In this document: piece after piece, positions 1 through 10,907 of the stretch
Layout: each line of letters opens with the position of its first letter
Position numbering within the stretch: the first letter of the stretch is position 1
NCBI RefSeq assembly: GCF_907165205.1
Contig: NC_058196.1
Span: 2,646,501 to 2,710,500, forward strand
Reading direction: 5' to 3'
DNA from: Coccinella septempunctata
Taxonomy: Eukaryota > Arthropoda > Insecta > Coleoptera > Coccinellidae
Length of the DNA stretch: 64,000 bases
The notes under the pieces: model-generated
The model's input: the letters and a program-made list of their open reading frames with translations, nothing else
Database searches by the model: none
Told to the model about the DNA's origin: nothing
Translations under genes and position numbers: made by a program

Positions 1-187
1 TAAAAGTAACACTTTAAAATTGGTCATAGGAAATTAAGGATAAATCAACAAACAGTCCGACGTGTGACAGTTAAATTGAACGAATGTAATTCGTTGATTC
101 CATAGAAATTTCACAGCAATCTAATATCGAATCAGACGACGGAACGGGCAATTGGGTGGTGGGGTGCTAGGAAGGGAAGGTAGGGGC

Positions 188-224
188 TATATAACAGCGG
201 AGTAGATGTACCAAGTATTCATTT
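188..224 (+). promoter_or_regulatory. TATA box plus initiator core promoter, H copy 1
   Basis: TATATAA at 188-194 is followed by TCATTT at 219-224, a full match to the insect initiator TCAKTY with A+1 at 221. The TATA box starts 33 bp upstream of +1, the standard distance. A G-rich tract lies just upstream (about 150-187). The same two motifs with the same spacing occur in all five H copies. The first ATG is 8 nt downstream of +1. That transcription starts here is inferred. Confidence 0.7.
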
Positions 225-228
225 GTGA

Positions 229-738
229 ATGTGCTTCGTGCTGCAAATATTGTGTTGTGGTTTACATTTTTTAACTTTGGTACTATCGAATTTTATCGTT
301 TCATACTTAAATATTTTTTTCATTTTGGAAGACGAGATGGACAGAAAGAAGATCTTGAGAATGGGATTGGAAAAATTGAAGTCTAAACAAATTGACTTGA
401 GGAGAACAGTTCAAATCAGGAATTTTCTGAAGTCACATGTAGGAGAACGAAAAAGAGAAAATGTTCCGCAGAAAAAATCCGACACTCACGCTGCAAGAAG
501 AGAAGGTAATCAAGAAGAACATAGACAAAAAGTCGTGAAGAAAATAAATTCCGATGTTGGAGAAAAAAAGCAGTATGTGTCGAACGGAAATCTGAGAAAA
601 CCCTTGACGAGGTCTTTTATTCTGAAGGAGATTCTGAATATGACATCTATTAGAAGAAAAGAAGATCCTAATATCAAACTTTTCAATGTGAATGACTACA
701 TTGAGATTTTTAGGAAGAAGGAGACACCTATAAAATGA
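229..738 (+). CDS. H-repeat ORF, 169-residue basic protein of unknown function, copy 1
   Basis: I do not recognise this family. The ORF starts at the first ATG after the predicted transcription start. Residues 1-36 are hydrophobic (possible signal anchor) and end in EDE. A second in-frame ATG at 337 (residue 37) would give a soluble, strongly basic, Lys/Arg-rich protein of 133 residues that ends in KKETPIK. No zinc finger or catalytic motif is visible. Copies at 26715, 37646 and the inverted 51936 keep the frame, while copy 2 is frame-broken. It may be an ORF1-like RNA-binding protein of the element that founded H, or an exon of something larger. Confidence 0.5.
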   Translation: MCFVLQILCCGLHFLTLVLSNFIVSYLNIFFILEDEMDRKKILRMGLEKLKSKQIDLRRTVQIRNFLKSHVGERKRENVPQKKSDTHAARREGNQEEHRQKVVKKINSDVGEKKQYVSNGNLRKPLTRSFILKEILNMTSIRRKEDPNIKLFNVNDYIEIFRKKETPIK

Positions 739-767
739 AAACTTTTGTAGGATTTGTAACTCCAGCC

Positions 768-1245
768 CGCGCTATATATTCAAAATGAAATATTAACTTC
801 GAAAAAAATTGAAAATTGTTAGGTGTAGAGAAAAGACAACAGTACTGTTTTGAGTACTATGCGTAAAAGACTGAACGCTCCTTGACCTGCGATCAAGAAA
901 TAGAAAATTCATAATATAGGAGTGCAAGTCTGATAATGATTCATTTTGAATTTACAGCATATTCTAAATGAAACATTAATTTTGAAAACAAATAAAAATT
1001 GATAGGGGTTCATAAAAGTTGACAGTTAGTACTGTTTCAAGTACTATGCAAAAAAAATCCACTGAACGCTTCTTGACCTGCAATCAAGCAATAGGATATG
1101 TATGAATTCAGAGTGCAAGTTTGATATAATGAATCATTTATGATATAGAGTGTTTTCTGAATGAAATATTAGGTTCGAAAAAAAATTAAAAATTGTTAGG
1201 TGTACTCAAAAGACAACGTTAGGTCCCGTTCCAAGTACGGTATAA
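768..1245 (+). repeat. Three degenerate ~190-bp direct repeats inside H
   Basis: Three successive blocks (about 768-942, 943-1130 and 1131-1245) share the order 'atgaaatatta', 'ttgttaggtg', 'agacaac', 'gtactgtt..agtact', 'cttgacctgc', 'gagtgcaagt'. The first two contain AGTACT-6 nt-AGTACT, which can fold as a small hairpin. The third is truncated and has GTAC only once. The block recurs in the other H copies and, inverted, near 50990-51460. No gene is seen here. Confidence 0.6.
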
Positions 1246-1815
1246 AAAAAATTTAAACTTCAAAATATGAGCAGATATACTAATTATCAGTTAAAATTAA
1301 GTAGGAGGATATCAAATGAGTGAGCCTTCTAATTAGGGCGATAAATAAACGAAATCAACTCAGATATATGAAAACCAACAACTGTTGATTTGTTTGTCCA
1401 CTTTTATATCAATGTGTATTATGTTCCTGAATTAATTTCGTTTGTTTTGAGTTATTTCATCCTCTCATTTATTGAGACATTGGTTCACTATAACCAGGAT
1501 AATTTCCAATCCTGCTTTTTTTTGTCATTCAAGAACATTGTTTTAGGGATTCATCTACTATTTATATCCTACAGATAATTGGAAAAATTTGCTCATTTCA
1601 GTTTCACTAGTTATAATGGCTTCATAGATCTAACGTTACGCTACGGACCGTAATTTTTCATATTGTTTTCTCATTACTCCGTATGCCAGCTTCAGTACTA
1701 TCGCGAATATTATTATTTCAGTTTCAACCTCAAAAAAAAGGCTACTGCAACCAAAATTTTTCGTTATTTTCTCTAATAAATTTCAGCAATCCATTTTCAG
1801 AAATTTATGACGGAA

Positions 1816-3924
1816 TAGAATAGAATAGACATTGATCCTCTAAGACATACAAAAATGCATAGGACAAGTCAACAATGAAAAAATGAAACAAATAGTAAAT
1901 TATTTTACACAAAAATTTACATCTCCCAAGAATTCCCCAACAGAATAATAGCCTTGTTTATGTTTAACATCCTAATACCAGGTGGTAGGTGATTATACAA
2001 TACGATTGCCTGATAGACAGGGCTTGCTTCATATTTCGATGTTTCATGAAAAGGAATGCTAAGTGTGGTATCATTCCTTGTAGAGTATGTGTGGAAGCTA
2101 GAGAGCTTTACCATCAAATGATCATTTTCACGTAGGTATACTAAGCACCTAAGTATAAACAGAGACGGCAAAGTGAGTATATTATTCACTTTGAATATAT
2201 TTCTGCAGGTATCCATTGGTTTTAAATTGAAAATTAATCGTAAAATTTTTTTTTGCATAATAAACACCCTATGAGAATCAATAGAGTTACCCCACAGTAT
2301 AACATTGTAATTCAGTAAACTGTAAACTAAACCATAATAAATATTCATCACAGCCTGAAAAGGAAGTGAATTCTTGATCCTGCTTATAGCATAGAGAGAG
2401 CTTGCTAATTTCTCACAGACATAATCACAGTGATCGCTCCATCTCAGTGAGCTATCCAAGTAAACACCTAAAAATTTAACTTTGTCTACCGATACAATAA
2501 GATGGTCCATGCATTTGACAACAATAGGTTCACAATCATTAATTCTATTCTTAAATCTAATGCACTCAGTCATTCCCAAGTTCAGAATTAAATTATTAGC
2601 TTTACACCAATTTAGAAACTTACATACTAGTGAACTAAAAATATCTGATAGATCGCTCAGGTCTCTGGCTGAGACCGCCACTGATGTATCGTCAACGAAA
2701 ATAATTATGATTTCAGGATCTATGGACCCAGGTAGGTCATTTATGAAAAGGAGAAACAGCAGCGGTCCCAACACTGAACCCTGAGGTACTCCATGATGAA
2801 GATCATATTTCTCAGACCAGCAATTCTCTGTCTTAACATATAAGGATCGATTCTTCAAAAATGACATCAGCCATTGGAGAAAAATACCACGAAAACCGAT
2901 ATTGTATAGTTTGATCTCCAAAAACTCCAAATTTATAACATCGAATGTTCGGGACAAATCAAAAAATATGCCAGCCAATTCCTCATCTAATTTTTTAAAG
3001 ATAAAATCAACCATCGAAAATGCTGCTGTTTGTGTAGTTTTTTCCCTAAAACCATGTTGGCAGTCGGTAATAATTCGGAAGCGAGTCAGAAATGACATCA
3101 TGCGATTTAGCACAATTTTTTCAAAGAGTTTGGAGAAAACACTTAACACCGAAATGGGTCTATAATTGTCAATGCAGCAAGAATCATGCTTTTTAAAAAC
3201 GGGAATCACAGACGCCACTTTCAAAAGATCTGGGAATTTACCAGTTGTAACCGATAAATTAATAATACAAACAAGATGTTCAGCGATATTATCCACTATA
3301 AACTTCAACACGGAGATAGATACTCCATCAATACCAGTACTCTTTTTATTTTTCAAGCCTCTAACAGTACTAACTAATTCCTCAGTCACAACCGGATGAA
3401 AAAAGAAAGTGTTTCCCGACAAAGCTGAGGTCGTACATGAAGATGACAAAATATTTCCATAATAATCCTGGAGAATTCTTTCGACAACTGAAGCAAAATG
3501 GTTAGCAAAAACATTAGCAACATCTCTTGGCTCCGTATAACTTTCCCCACAATAATTTATTTGTACTGCTATTTTTGTACTTCCTTTTCTCCCAGTAATG
3601 CTATTTACCATATTCCATACCGCTCTATTACTATTGCTGGAAGAGTTTATGACCTCCGAGAAATAACTAGATTTAGTGCGCCATAAGAGTTGTCTAAAAT
3701 CTGACTTTGCTTTTTTATAGACTTCAAAAGAACCCACAGTCTTCATATTTATATTTAACCAATCTAAATTTTTCAAATTCTTGCTTGCTTCCCTCACTTC
3801 CTCATTTATCCAGTTTTTCCTATTCTGATTTGAATTCCCAGACTTCACAAGCGGACAATTTATTTCCAGAGAATACTGTATTAACTGTGCAAATATAACG
3901 AAGGCATCATCAATATTGGTGCAT
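1816..3924 (-). mobile_element. NLR-1 non-LTR retrotransposon, copy 1 (3' half)
   Basis: This is a minus-strand non-LTR element of the jockey/CR1/Daphne assemblage. Its 3' tail is a short TTCTA-type microsatellite at the left end (about 1816-1831). The RT frame is open on the left and runs up to 3924, where the 3' tail of NLR-2 interrupts it. The missing 5' half is present only beyond copy 4 of the array (45539-49193). Confidence 0.85.
1917..3848 (-). pseudogene. NLR-1 reverse transcriptase, interrupted, copy 1
   Basis: This is a reverse transcriptase for target-primed retrotransposition. From the N-terminus I see the linker, KSTGIDGVS, NYRPISVLS, QHGFR, FDLSRTFD, GVPQGSVLGPLLF, the catalytic FVDD and KFLGVYLD, then a C-terminal region typical of the Daphne/CR1 group. 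FVDD replaces the usual YADD but keeps both aspartates. The frame continues upstream past 3848 without an ATG until NLR-2 breaks it at 3924, so the endonuclease domain is missing here. The RT itself has no internal stop. Confidence 0.85.
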
Positions 3925-6403
3925 TTATATATTTATTTATTTATTTATTTGTCAAATAGGACATCTACAGGTATAAAACCCAAATTGATGTCCATAAATT
4001 ACAAAAAAAGTACAATCAAGTAGGACACAGATAAAAATTAAACTACATTTATCTATTTAACAATAAGAAACCCACAAAACACTCCGGAGAACCAATTATT
4101 CTCTCAACCCTTTTTTTTTTTGTTTTTCTTTTCTTTTAATTTCAAAATTCAGAATATGCGGAAATATTGGTTACAAATTATGCCAACTAATTCTATAAGT
4201 TTCTCTTCTAAATGCATTCAGTGTGAGGTGAAAGATATCGAGGTTGTTGAATCTTTTATTAAAAAGTGCAAGCATTCTATTAATCGGTGAATTATTTCTC
4301 AAATTTGTTCTATTTCGAGTCAAATCAAAAGTAGGGTTATTCCTCAGCCGTCTAGATGGTATATGAATTCTCATCAGATACAACAAGTCTGGGGAATCGA
4401 CCAAGCCCCTCAACACCTTGAATAAGAAAATCATATCGGATTGCTTTCTACGACTATCCAGTGAGAGAAGGCCAAATTTACTCCTCAAGCCCCCAGTGCT
4501 CGCCAAGTTGTCACGAGAACCCTCAACTCTGTAGTCCAAATATCTTAAAAAATTATTCTGAATGACCTCCAAACGATGCTTATATACCTCATACTGGGGA
4601 CTCCACACAGTTGATGCATAATTCAATCTGCCATAAACGTAAGCGAAATAGAGAGCCTTTAGGGCACTCACAGACGAGAATTGTCGACAAGTTCTTAAAA
4701 TAAACCCAAGCATACGATTGCCCCTGGCGACAAGGGACTCAACATGAGGTGCGAAGGTCATTTTGCTATCAAATATGACACCAAGGTCCCTGACAAAATT
4801 TGAAACAGGTCCCCACGTCATTCAGAAAGATTAAGAATAAGATAGGTCCCAGATGGGATCCCTGAGGTACACCTGAAGTTGCTATATAAGGCTTAGATTT
4901 ATAACCATTCACATAAGTGATCAAAACCCTACCGCTGATGTAGGAGGACAGCCACCGAAGCAGATCCCCGTGCACACCGGCCTCTGACAGCTTCAACATT
5001 AATATATTGTGATCTACTTTATCAAATGCTTTGCTGAAGTCGGTGTACACGGAGTCGACCTGGACACGCTCATCCATAGCAGATAGTATATACTCGGCAT
5101 AAAGAACAAGGTTTGACTCAGTAGATCTTTTGGGAAAAAAGCCATGTTGTTGGTCAACTATGAAAGACTTAAGGAACTCGATCAATAACATCGTTCACTA
5201 TTTTCTCCAGAATTTTACCGAAAATATTCAACTTACAGATGGGTCGATAATTTTCTACTTTACTTCGATCTCCCAGTTTAGGAATAGGGACCACATAGGA
5301 AACTTTCCATTGATCAGGAAATATGCACTCCTTAAGAGATGAATTGAACAGGGAGCATAGTGGAACGCATAGATTTTTTGAACATCTCCTGATAAAAACT
5401 GAAGGAATTCCATCAGGACCCGCCCCCTTGCTTTAATCCAGTTGACAAAGAGCTCTCGCTACGCCTTCTTCATCTACCTCAATTTCAGACAACACATTAT
5501 TACACAGATTATTGCTCTTATGCATTGAAAACTTTTGTTCACAAGGCTGAAAAACGCCACGAAAATATTCGGCAAACAGATCTGCCACACCCTCGCCCTC
5601 AGCAGTTTTACCATCAAAACTCACCAAATAAGGAATCTTACTACTACGATCTTTCAGAGAAACAAGCTGCCAGAATCCTGTTGTATCATGAGGTATCAAA
5701 TTTTCTATGGTCTCTAAGTTTTTTTCATAGTCATTCTTTATACTCAATTTACATCTTCGTCTTAAATACGAGAAAACTTTATAGTCCAATTCAGTAGAAG
5801 ATATCTTCCACTTTTTATGAGCCCTATTTTTATCCTTTATAAGTTTTATTGTGCCAGGTGTATAATATTGAGGAAAATTATTATTAATTTTTTTTTTAGG
5901 TACATGTTTTTCAATGATATTATATATTTTAGAGTAAAATAAACCGATACAATCACCAACTTCACCGTTTGAAAAAAGTGAGGACCAATTAATTTTTTCC
6001 AATTCAGTATTGATATTATTATAATTAGCCCCTTTGAAATTGTAAGCATAAGTCAATTTGGAATGAAGGATCTTAACATTAAAAAAGTTCAACAGCAGTT
6101 CTACACTAACATGATGGGGATCTTCTGGGACTAAAGGATCAGCCGATTTAATGACCCTTTCAATGCATAACTTGTTATCAAAAATTAAATCCAAAATTCT
6201 GTTATTAACATTGGTGAATGAGTTGAACTGCTTAAAATTACAAAAACTCACTATATCTAGCAATCGACTAAACCTGGAATCAATTCCTTTAGGTATTAAA
6301 TACGAATTATGGGGTTTGAACTCCCATGTAATATTTGGCATATTGAAGTCGCCACAAATTAATACAGTATCATCGAAAAATATATTGGAGAGAAATTGAA
6401 GCT
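3925..6403 (-). mobile_element. NLR-2 non-LTR retrotransposon, copy 1 (cut by the duplication joint)
   Basis: This is a CR1-like element on the minus strand with an ATTT/AAAT microsatellite 3' tail at 3925-3950. It is inserted in NLR-1 at the target 'tgcat'. The body covers the 3' UTR (to about 4170), the RT and part of the endonuclease. It ends at 6403 in the middle of the endonuclease domain, where the PLE ORF starts. The complete form is at 41345-45538. Confidence 0.85.
4171..6403 (-). pseudogene. NLR-2 ORF2 (endonuclease/RT), multiply broken, copy 1
   Basis: Reading leftward from 6403: the C-terminal endonuclease (CGDFN, then the linker), an in-frame TAA at 5433-5435 just before SKGAGPDGIP, a frameshift near 5190, then the RT blocks DQQHGFFPKRST, FSKAFDKVDH and GVPQGSHLGP. 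A 227-bp deletion relative to copy 2 (equivalent to 20348-20574) removes the catalytic YADD block and shifts the frame. The C-terminal region (4821-4171) survives. This copy cannot encode an active polymerase. Confidence 0.85.
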
Positions 6404-7946
6404 ATCAAAACGTGTGAATGAGTTTGCAAAAAAGTTGGTAGAGAATCAGTTTATAAGTAAAACACTTAGCAAGAAGATTATGACTCACAATTCGGTCCCC
6501 CCTAAGATCTACGGGTTGAGAAAAACACATAAAGAAAATTTTGCCTTGAGACCAATTGTTAGCTGTGTTAACGCCCCTTGTTATAACTTGGCAACCTTTT
6601 TACATCAGATACTCTTACCAGTAACAACAACAACTTTCAATTACAAGGTGAAAAGTTCATTTGAGTTTGTGAAGAACTTAAACAATGTACAGCTGCCTGA
6701 TCACTACAAGCTCATTTCATTAGATGTCATTTCCCTCTTTACAAATATTCCAAAAGGGTTAGTTCTGAGCACACTCTCTAAACGATGGTCTTACATATCC
6801 GCATATACGAACATTCCAAAGAAGATATTTCTAGAAATGATTGAGTTTTATTTCGATTCGAGTTACTTCAGTTTTGGAGGGAACATATATTTACAGCTAG
6901 ACGGAAGTGCCATGGGCAACCCTCTTAGTCCAATTCTAGCAGAGATAGCAATGGATGAGTTGGTGTCTTCGGTGTTGGCGAACTTACCTTTTGTTCTTCC
7001 CTTCTTCTGGTTATACGTGGATGATTCGATCACAGCAGTGCCCGAGGAGGAATTCGATACCATCCTAGATTACTTCAATGCATTCAACCCAAAACTTCAG
7101 TTTACCATGGAGACAGAAAGAGATAATAAACTAGCCTTTCTAGATGTTGAAGTACATAGAAAAGAGTGTGGAACCCTACTTACGAATTGGTTCACCAAGC
7201 CAACTAGCTCGGGCAGAATTTTAAATTACCACTCCTACAACCCTATTGGCCATAAGTTGAGTACTGTTAAGGGTTTACTTCACAGAATGATGAACCTCAT
7301 TCACCATACCTTTCATGACTCCAATTTGAGAACTATTAAAAACATTCTCAAGATGAACAATTACCCGAATACCTTCGTGAATAAGTGCTTAAATTCTTAC
7401 TTCAGACAACATAGGGCCTTTAACAACTCAGAAAAGCCTCCGTGTAAGTTTTACAAGTTTCCTTTCATTGATGGGCTTTCACAGAGAATAAGTACAGTGT
7501 TCGACAGCAATACCAAATTGGCCTTTTACAATGTCAGATCCACCAAGTGTTTATACACGCGTTTGAAAGATCCCACACCGTTATTATCGTTGTCAAACGT
7601 AATATATAAGATACCATGTTCTTGCGGGAAATCATATATTGGCCAGACCAAACAGTACCTAAAGTCGAGGATAAGCCAACATACCAACGATTGTAAAAAC
7701 CAGAATCAGAATAAACCAAACAAAACAGCGTTAGCATCACACCATTTTGAAACTGGACACTCTTTTATATTCGAAGATGTCACAGTGCTAGATCGGGAGG
7801 CCAATTGGTTTAAACGCAACGTGGGGGAGATGATCCAAATAAACTTGGCCGACACTGTCAACCTAAGAAGTGACTGCGCTAATCTTAGCATTATATATAG
7901 CAACATACTAAATATATACGCACGACAAAATATTAAATTCAGGTAG
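6396..7946 (+). pseudogene. Penelope-like RT/GIY-YIG endonuclease, N-terminally truncated, copy 1
   Basis: The frame is open for 516 codons but begins without an ATG (the first codon is TTG from NLR-2 sequence). RT motifs: LRPIVS, LDVISLFTNIP, AMGNPLSPILAE, the catalytic YVDD (residues 207-210) and LAFLDVEV. The C-terminal GIY-YIG nuclease is at about residues 402-490: IYKIPCSCGKSYIGQT, the arginine in KSRISQH, the HFETGH histidines and the GEMIQI glutamate. Canonical PLEs have more N-terminal sequence, which the duplication joint removed here. This copy keeps the conserved glycine of AMGNP, which copies 2 and 3 have lost. Confidence 0.88.
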
Positions 7947-8437
7947 TTTTTTTGTTTTTTGTTTTAGGTGTAATTTAATTTTATTTAAGAAATATTGATG
8001 TTCAAAGTAGAATAGTTAGTTTGTCCAATATTTGTCCAGTTCGTGAGATTTTGTGAATTCTCTGTTCAACGGTATTTTCATGTTTCTCTTCTTATGAAAG
8101 CGATGACGGAGGCGCATTTCTTTTCCGTTCAGATGTACTATAATAATAAGTTTTCAACAATATGAAATTCAGTATGAATTTGACGACGGGAAGGAGTGTG
8201 TCGCTGTCACCTGTTTCACCTACATGTTATTGCGATCTTTTTGTCATGGACTAGAGGAACACAGTTGAATTCTAGGTAGTGAATTTTTTTTTTATTGTTG
8301 TGTAATGTTTGTACATTCACTGTTGTCTGTATGTTTTTTAGAGCTTGAGAAAGCAACAATAAAGTTGCGAAACGTCACTCATAGAAGAAGTTGGAGTTCT
8401 TTGTGAAATTTATTCCGATCCCACGACCACTATCAAT
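6404..8437 (+). mobile_element. Penelope-like element body, copy 1
   Basis: The plus-strand PLE comprises most of the RT plus GIY-YIG ORF and a 3' region of about 490 bp that contains a hammerhead-like hairpin (8344-8376). The 5' end is cut at 6404 by the tandem-duplication joint. The right limit (8437/8438) is set by the start of sequence shared with the inverted H copy, which has no PLE there. I see no clear TSD. Confidence 0.85.
8344..8376 (+). ncRNA. Degenerate hammerhead-like hairpin in the PLE 3' region, copy 1
   Basis: CTTGAGAAA is followed by a 5-bp stem (gcaac/gttgc, 6-nt loop), then GAAAC and GTC. The GAAAC plus GUC half matches the hammerhead motifs known from PLE terminal repeats. 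The first core strand (CTTGAGA instead of CTGANGA) does not fit, so cleavage is doubtful. Identical motifs lie at 24115-24147 and 35046-35078. Confidence 0.45.
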
Positions 8438-8824
8438 CATTCTTTCTATAGTTTTCATTTCCTCAGGAGTACCGTGGATCTAATAGACCTCTAGGTCGTA
8501 GTGCAAAGGAATTCCCCCCCAGTATACCATCTACAACGTGAATGTAAATGATGAAAAAGAATTCTCTAGAAATTATTAATTTTGAAATATTGTTTGGAGC
8601 AGCGAGATTTGAAACAAACTTAAGAATTGAAATACTAATGCGCTTCAATACTTGCTTCTCCAGATAGTTATTATCTGTATCGATAACTTATACTTCTCAA
8701 TTGTTGATATTTTATCATTTCATATTATCAGAAACGTTTGAAAAAATAAACAGTAATATAGTATATTCTTTCTGTAAGAAAAATACTCTGGGGAATTATC
8801 ATTTAAATTTGCATATCTTTTATG

Positions 8825-10423
8825 CTATTATTATTATTTGGATGCTATCAATAATTTGGAAAACAAAAAAAGCATTGGAATCCATTTCATTTCCATCAAA
8901 ATCGTGAAATCAACAGCTCACGTGATAAGTGAGCATTTCGCCCATCTCATAAACTTGTCGGTGTCCTTGGGAAAATTCCCCAATATATTAAAGGAATCCA
9001 TTGTAATTCCGGTACCCAAATGTGGTAACTCGGAAGAAATCGCGAACTATCGTCCGATTTCAATTTTGAGTGTTCTATCCAAGATATTTGAAAAAATCGT
9101 ATCCACTAAGATGTTGAATTTTCTGAACAAATACAATCTTCTCAATAACGCCCAGCACGGCTTCAGAAGTGGCCGTTCTACTCTTTCCGCTGCACTCAAG
9201 TTTGTTGAGTCAGTATATCATGGCATTGATCAGGGTTTACAGGTGGCTGGATTATTTTTCGATCTTTCCTGCGCATTCGATACACTTTCTTTCGATTTCA
9301 TTTTGAGTAAATGCTACAGTTTAGGTTTCAGGGGAGTGTTTCTGGACTGGTTGCGTAGCTACCTTCACCAGAGGACTATGCGTGTAAAAGTTGACGACAG
9401 TTATTCCGCTCGATTCCCAATAGATTGTGGTGTTCCCCAGGGCTCCGTGCTGGGACCACTACCTTTTCTATTATTTATTAATGATTTGCCTATTCACTTG
9501 AGATTATTTCTTTTGGTGTTATTTGCCGATGATACATCGGTTGTGGTCTCAGCGCGGAGTTACGAGGAACTTCGCAGTGCTTGCGAGGAAATTATTGGCC
9601 AATTCGTCAATTGGTGTCGGTCCAACAGAGTTGTTGTGAATGTCAATAAAACTGTTTACATTCATTTCGGTATTAGGAAAAACACAGTAGAGACTGTTGT
9701 ACTAAATTACTCCAACTTCAATTTAAAATCTGCTGAAGAATGTAAATTTTTGGGAGTCTATATTGACAGGAATTTAACCTGGTCTACTCATATAAGTTTT
9801 CTCTGTAAAAAGCTCAATAACTCTTACTATGCCATCAATAGAGTGAAAGACATGCTACCTGTCAGCTCATTAATGCAGATCTACTATAGCCTAGTATATA
9901 GTCAACTCTCTTATAATATCTTACTCTGGGGAAACTGTGTAGAATTTAACAGAGCTTTCATAGCTCAAAAACAGATCATTCGTTTGATATTCAAATTAAG
10001 TTCTCGTACATCATGCAGACCAGTTTTCGTTGAAAATAATTTGCTTTCTCTACCATGTATATATATATATATATTCAAATGTTTAATATATGCTAAAGAA
10101 AATTTTCTGAATTGGACCAAATTATGTGAAAACCATGAATATAGTACAAGGAACCACGAAATTCTGCTTATACCTAAGAATAGAACAAAAAAATTTGAGT
10201 ATTCTCCCATGTACCAGAGTATAAGATTGTATAATTGTTTACCTAAAACTTTGAAGGCTCTCAAATTGCAACCATTCAAAAAGAAAATCAAGGATTTGTT
10301 AATTAATAAATGTTACTATTCTACTGTAGAATTTTGTAATGATTGTCCGTCATTTATCATTGATTGATGAATTTTTATTTCGACCTGTCCTATACACTTT
10401 GTTGTCTAAAAGGATCAATAAAC

Positions 10424-10452
<29 letters not shown>
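8825..10452 (+). mobile_element. NLR-3 non-LTR retrotransposon, 5'-truncated, copy 1
   Basis: This plus-strand insert ends in AATAAA (10417-10422) and an ATT microsatellite (10424-10455). The inverted H copy is empty at this point (near 52410), which proves insertion. A 5-bp TTATG repeat (8820-8824 and 10453-10457) is a plausible TSD. The 3' end resembles that of NLR-1, so the two are sister lineages. The endonuclease and ORF1 are missing by 5' truncation. Confidence 0.85.
8838..10367 (+). pseudogene. NLR-3 reverse transcriptase, 5'-truncated, copy 1
   Basis: Most of the RT is open for about 510 codons from a non-ATG start. Motifs: NKKSIGI, NYRPISILS, QHGFRSGRST, FDLSCAFD, GVPQGSVLGPLPF, the catalytic FADD and KFLGVYIDRNLTW, then the C-terminal region SPMYQSIRLYN. 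The last motif parallels SPVYQAIVLYN of NLR-1. Leucine to proline in GPLPF, next to the PQGS motif, is unique to this copy. An AT dinucleotide expansion (about 10055-10075) adds two codons without breaking the frame. There is no initiation codon and no endonuclease, so the copy is dead on arrival. Confidence 0.87.
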
Positions 10453-10456
<4 letters not shown>

Positions 10457-10700
10457 GAACTCATAATTATATAAAACACTCTCTAATTTTTCGTATTTTT
10501 AGTGCTAGGCTCAAGTATCACAAAAAAACAAAATATTTTATATCATCACTGGTATTCGTGTCATCTTTGCCACTACATAGTTGATTATTTAATATTTTAT
10601 ATGTTCTTTTTTAGGTATCAAAAATAATGGATTGAACACAATAAGTAAAATATCGCAGGAATTTGGACAGGTTGAAAAACAATCTCTCATGAATTCGCCA

Positions 10701-10733
10701 ACGTTTCGGAACTATATTGTTCCTTTCTCAAGG
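10701..10733 (-). ncRNA. Degenerate hammerhead-like hairpin in H, minus strand, copy 2
   Basis: On the minus strand the sequence reads CTTGAGAAA, a ggaac/gttcc stem with a 6-nt loop, then GAAAC and GTT. This is the layout of the PLE 3' motif at 8344-8376 but in the opposite orientation, and it lies in the H sequence upstream of the promoter. Other copies are at 26446-26478 and 37377-37409 (minus) and 52189-52221 (plus, in inverted H). The first core strand is non-canonical, so activity is doubtful. Confidence 0.45.
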
Positions 10734-10907
10734 CTCATCATACAACTAATAAAAGTAACACTTTAAAATTGGTCATAGGAATTTAAGGATAAATCAACAA
10801 ACAGTCCGACGTGTGACAGTTAAATTGAACGAATGTAATTCGTTGATTCCATAGAAATTTCACAGCAATCTAATATCGAATCAGACGACGGAACGGGCAC
10901 TTTTTCA

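Larger units (their letters stand above)
1..1815 (+). repeat. H repeat, copy 1 (right part; left part outside the window)
   Basis: This is the part of the H repeat downstream of the PLE-like inverted hairpin. It holds a G-rich stretch, a TATA/initiator promoter (188-224), a 169-codon ORF (229-738), degenerate repeats of about 190 bp (768-1245) and an AT-rich tail with no convincing gene. It stops at 'gacggaa', where the pentanucleotide tail of NLR-1 (-) begins. The other copies are at 8438-17370, 24209-28302, 35140-49840 (all interrupted) and inverted at 49841-52746. Its class is unknown. Confidence 0.85.

Noticed and set aside
1390..1578. 62-codon open frame in H (also near 16945, 27877, 38807 and inverted at 50849)
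   Set aside because: It begins at TTG, is very AT-rich and hydrophobic, and is not linked to the promoter ORF. I consider it chance.
3925..6403. NLR-2 in copies 1-3 as an ordinary 5'-truncated insertion into a PLE
   Set aside because: Copy 4 shows the same insertion with its full 5' end and TSD in NLR-1, so the truncation is secondary and coincides with the tandem joint.
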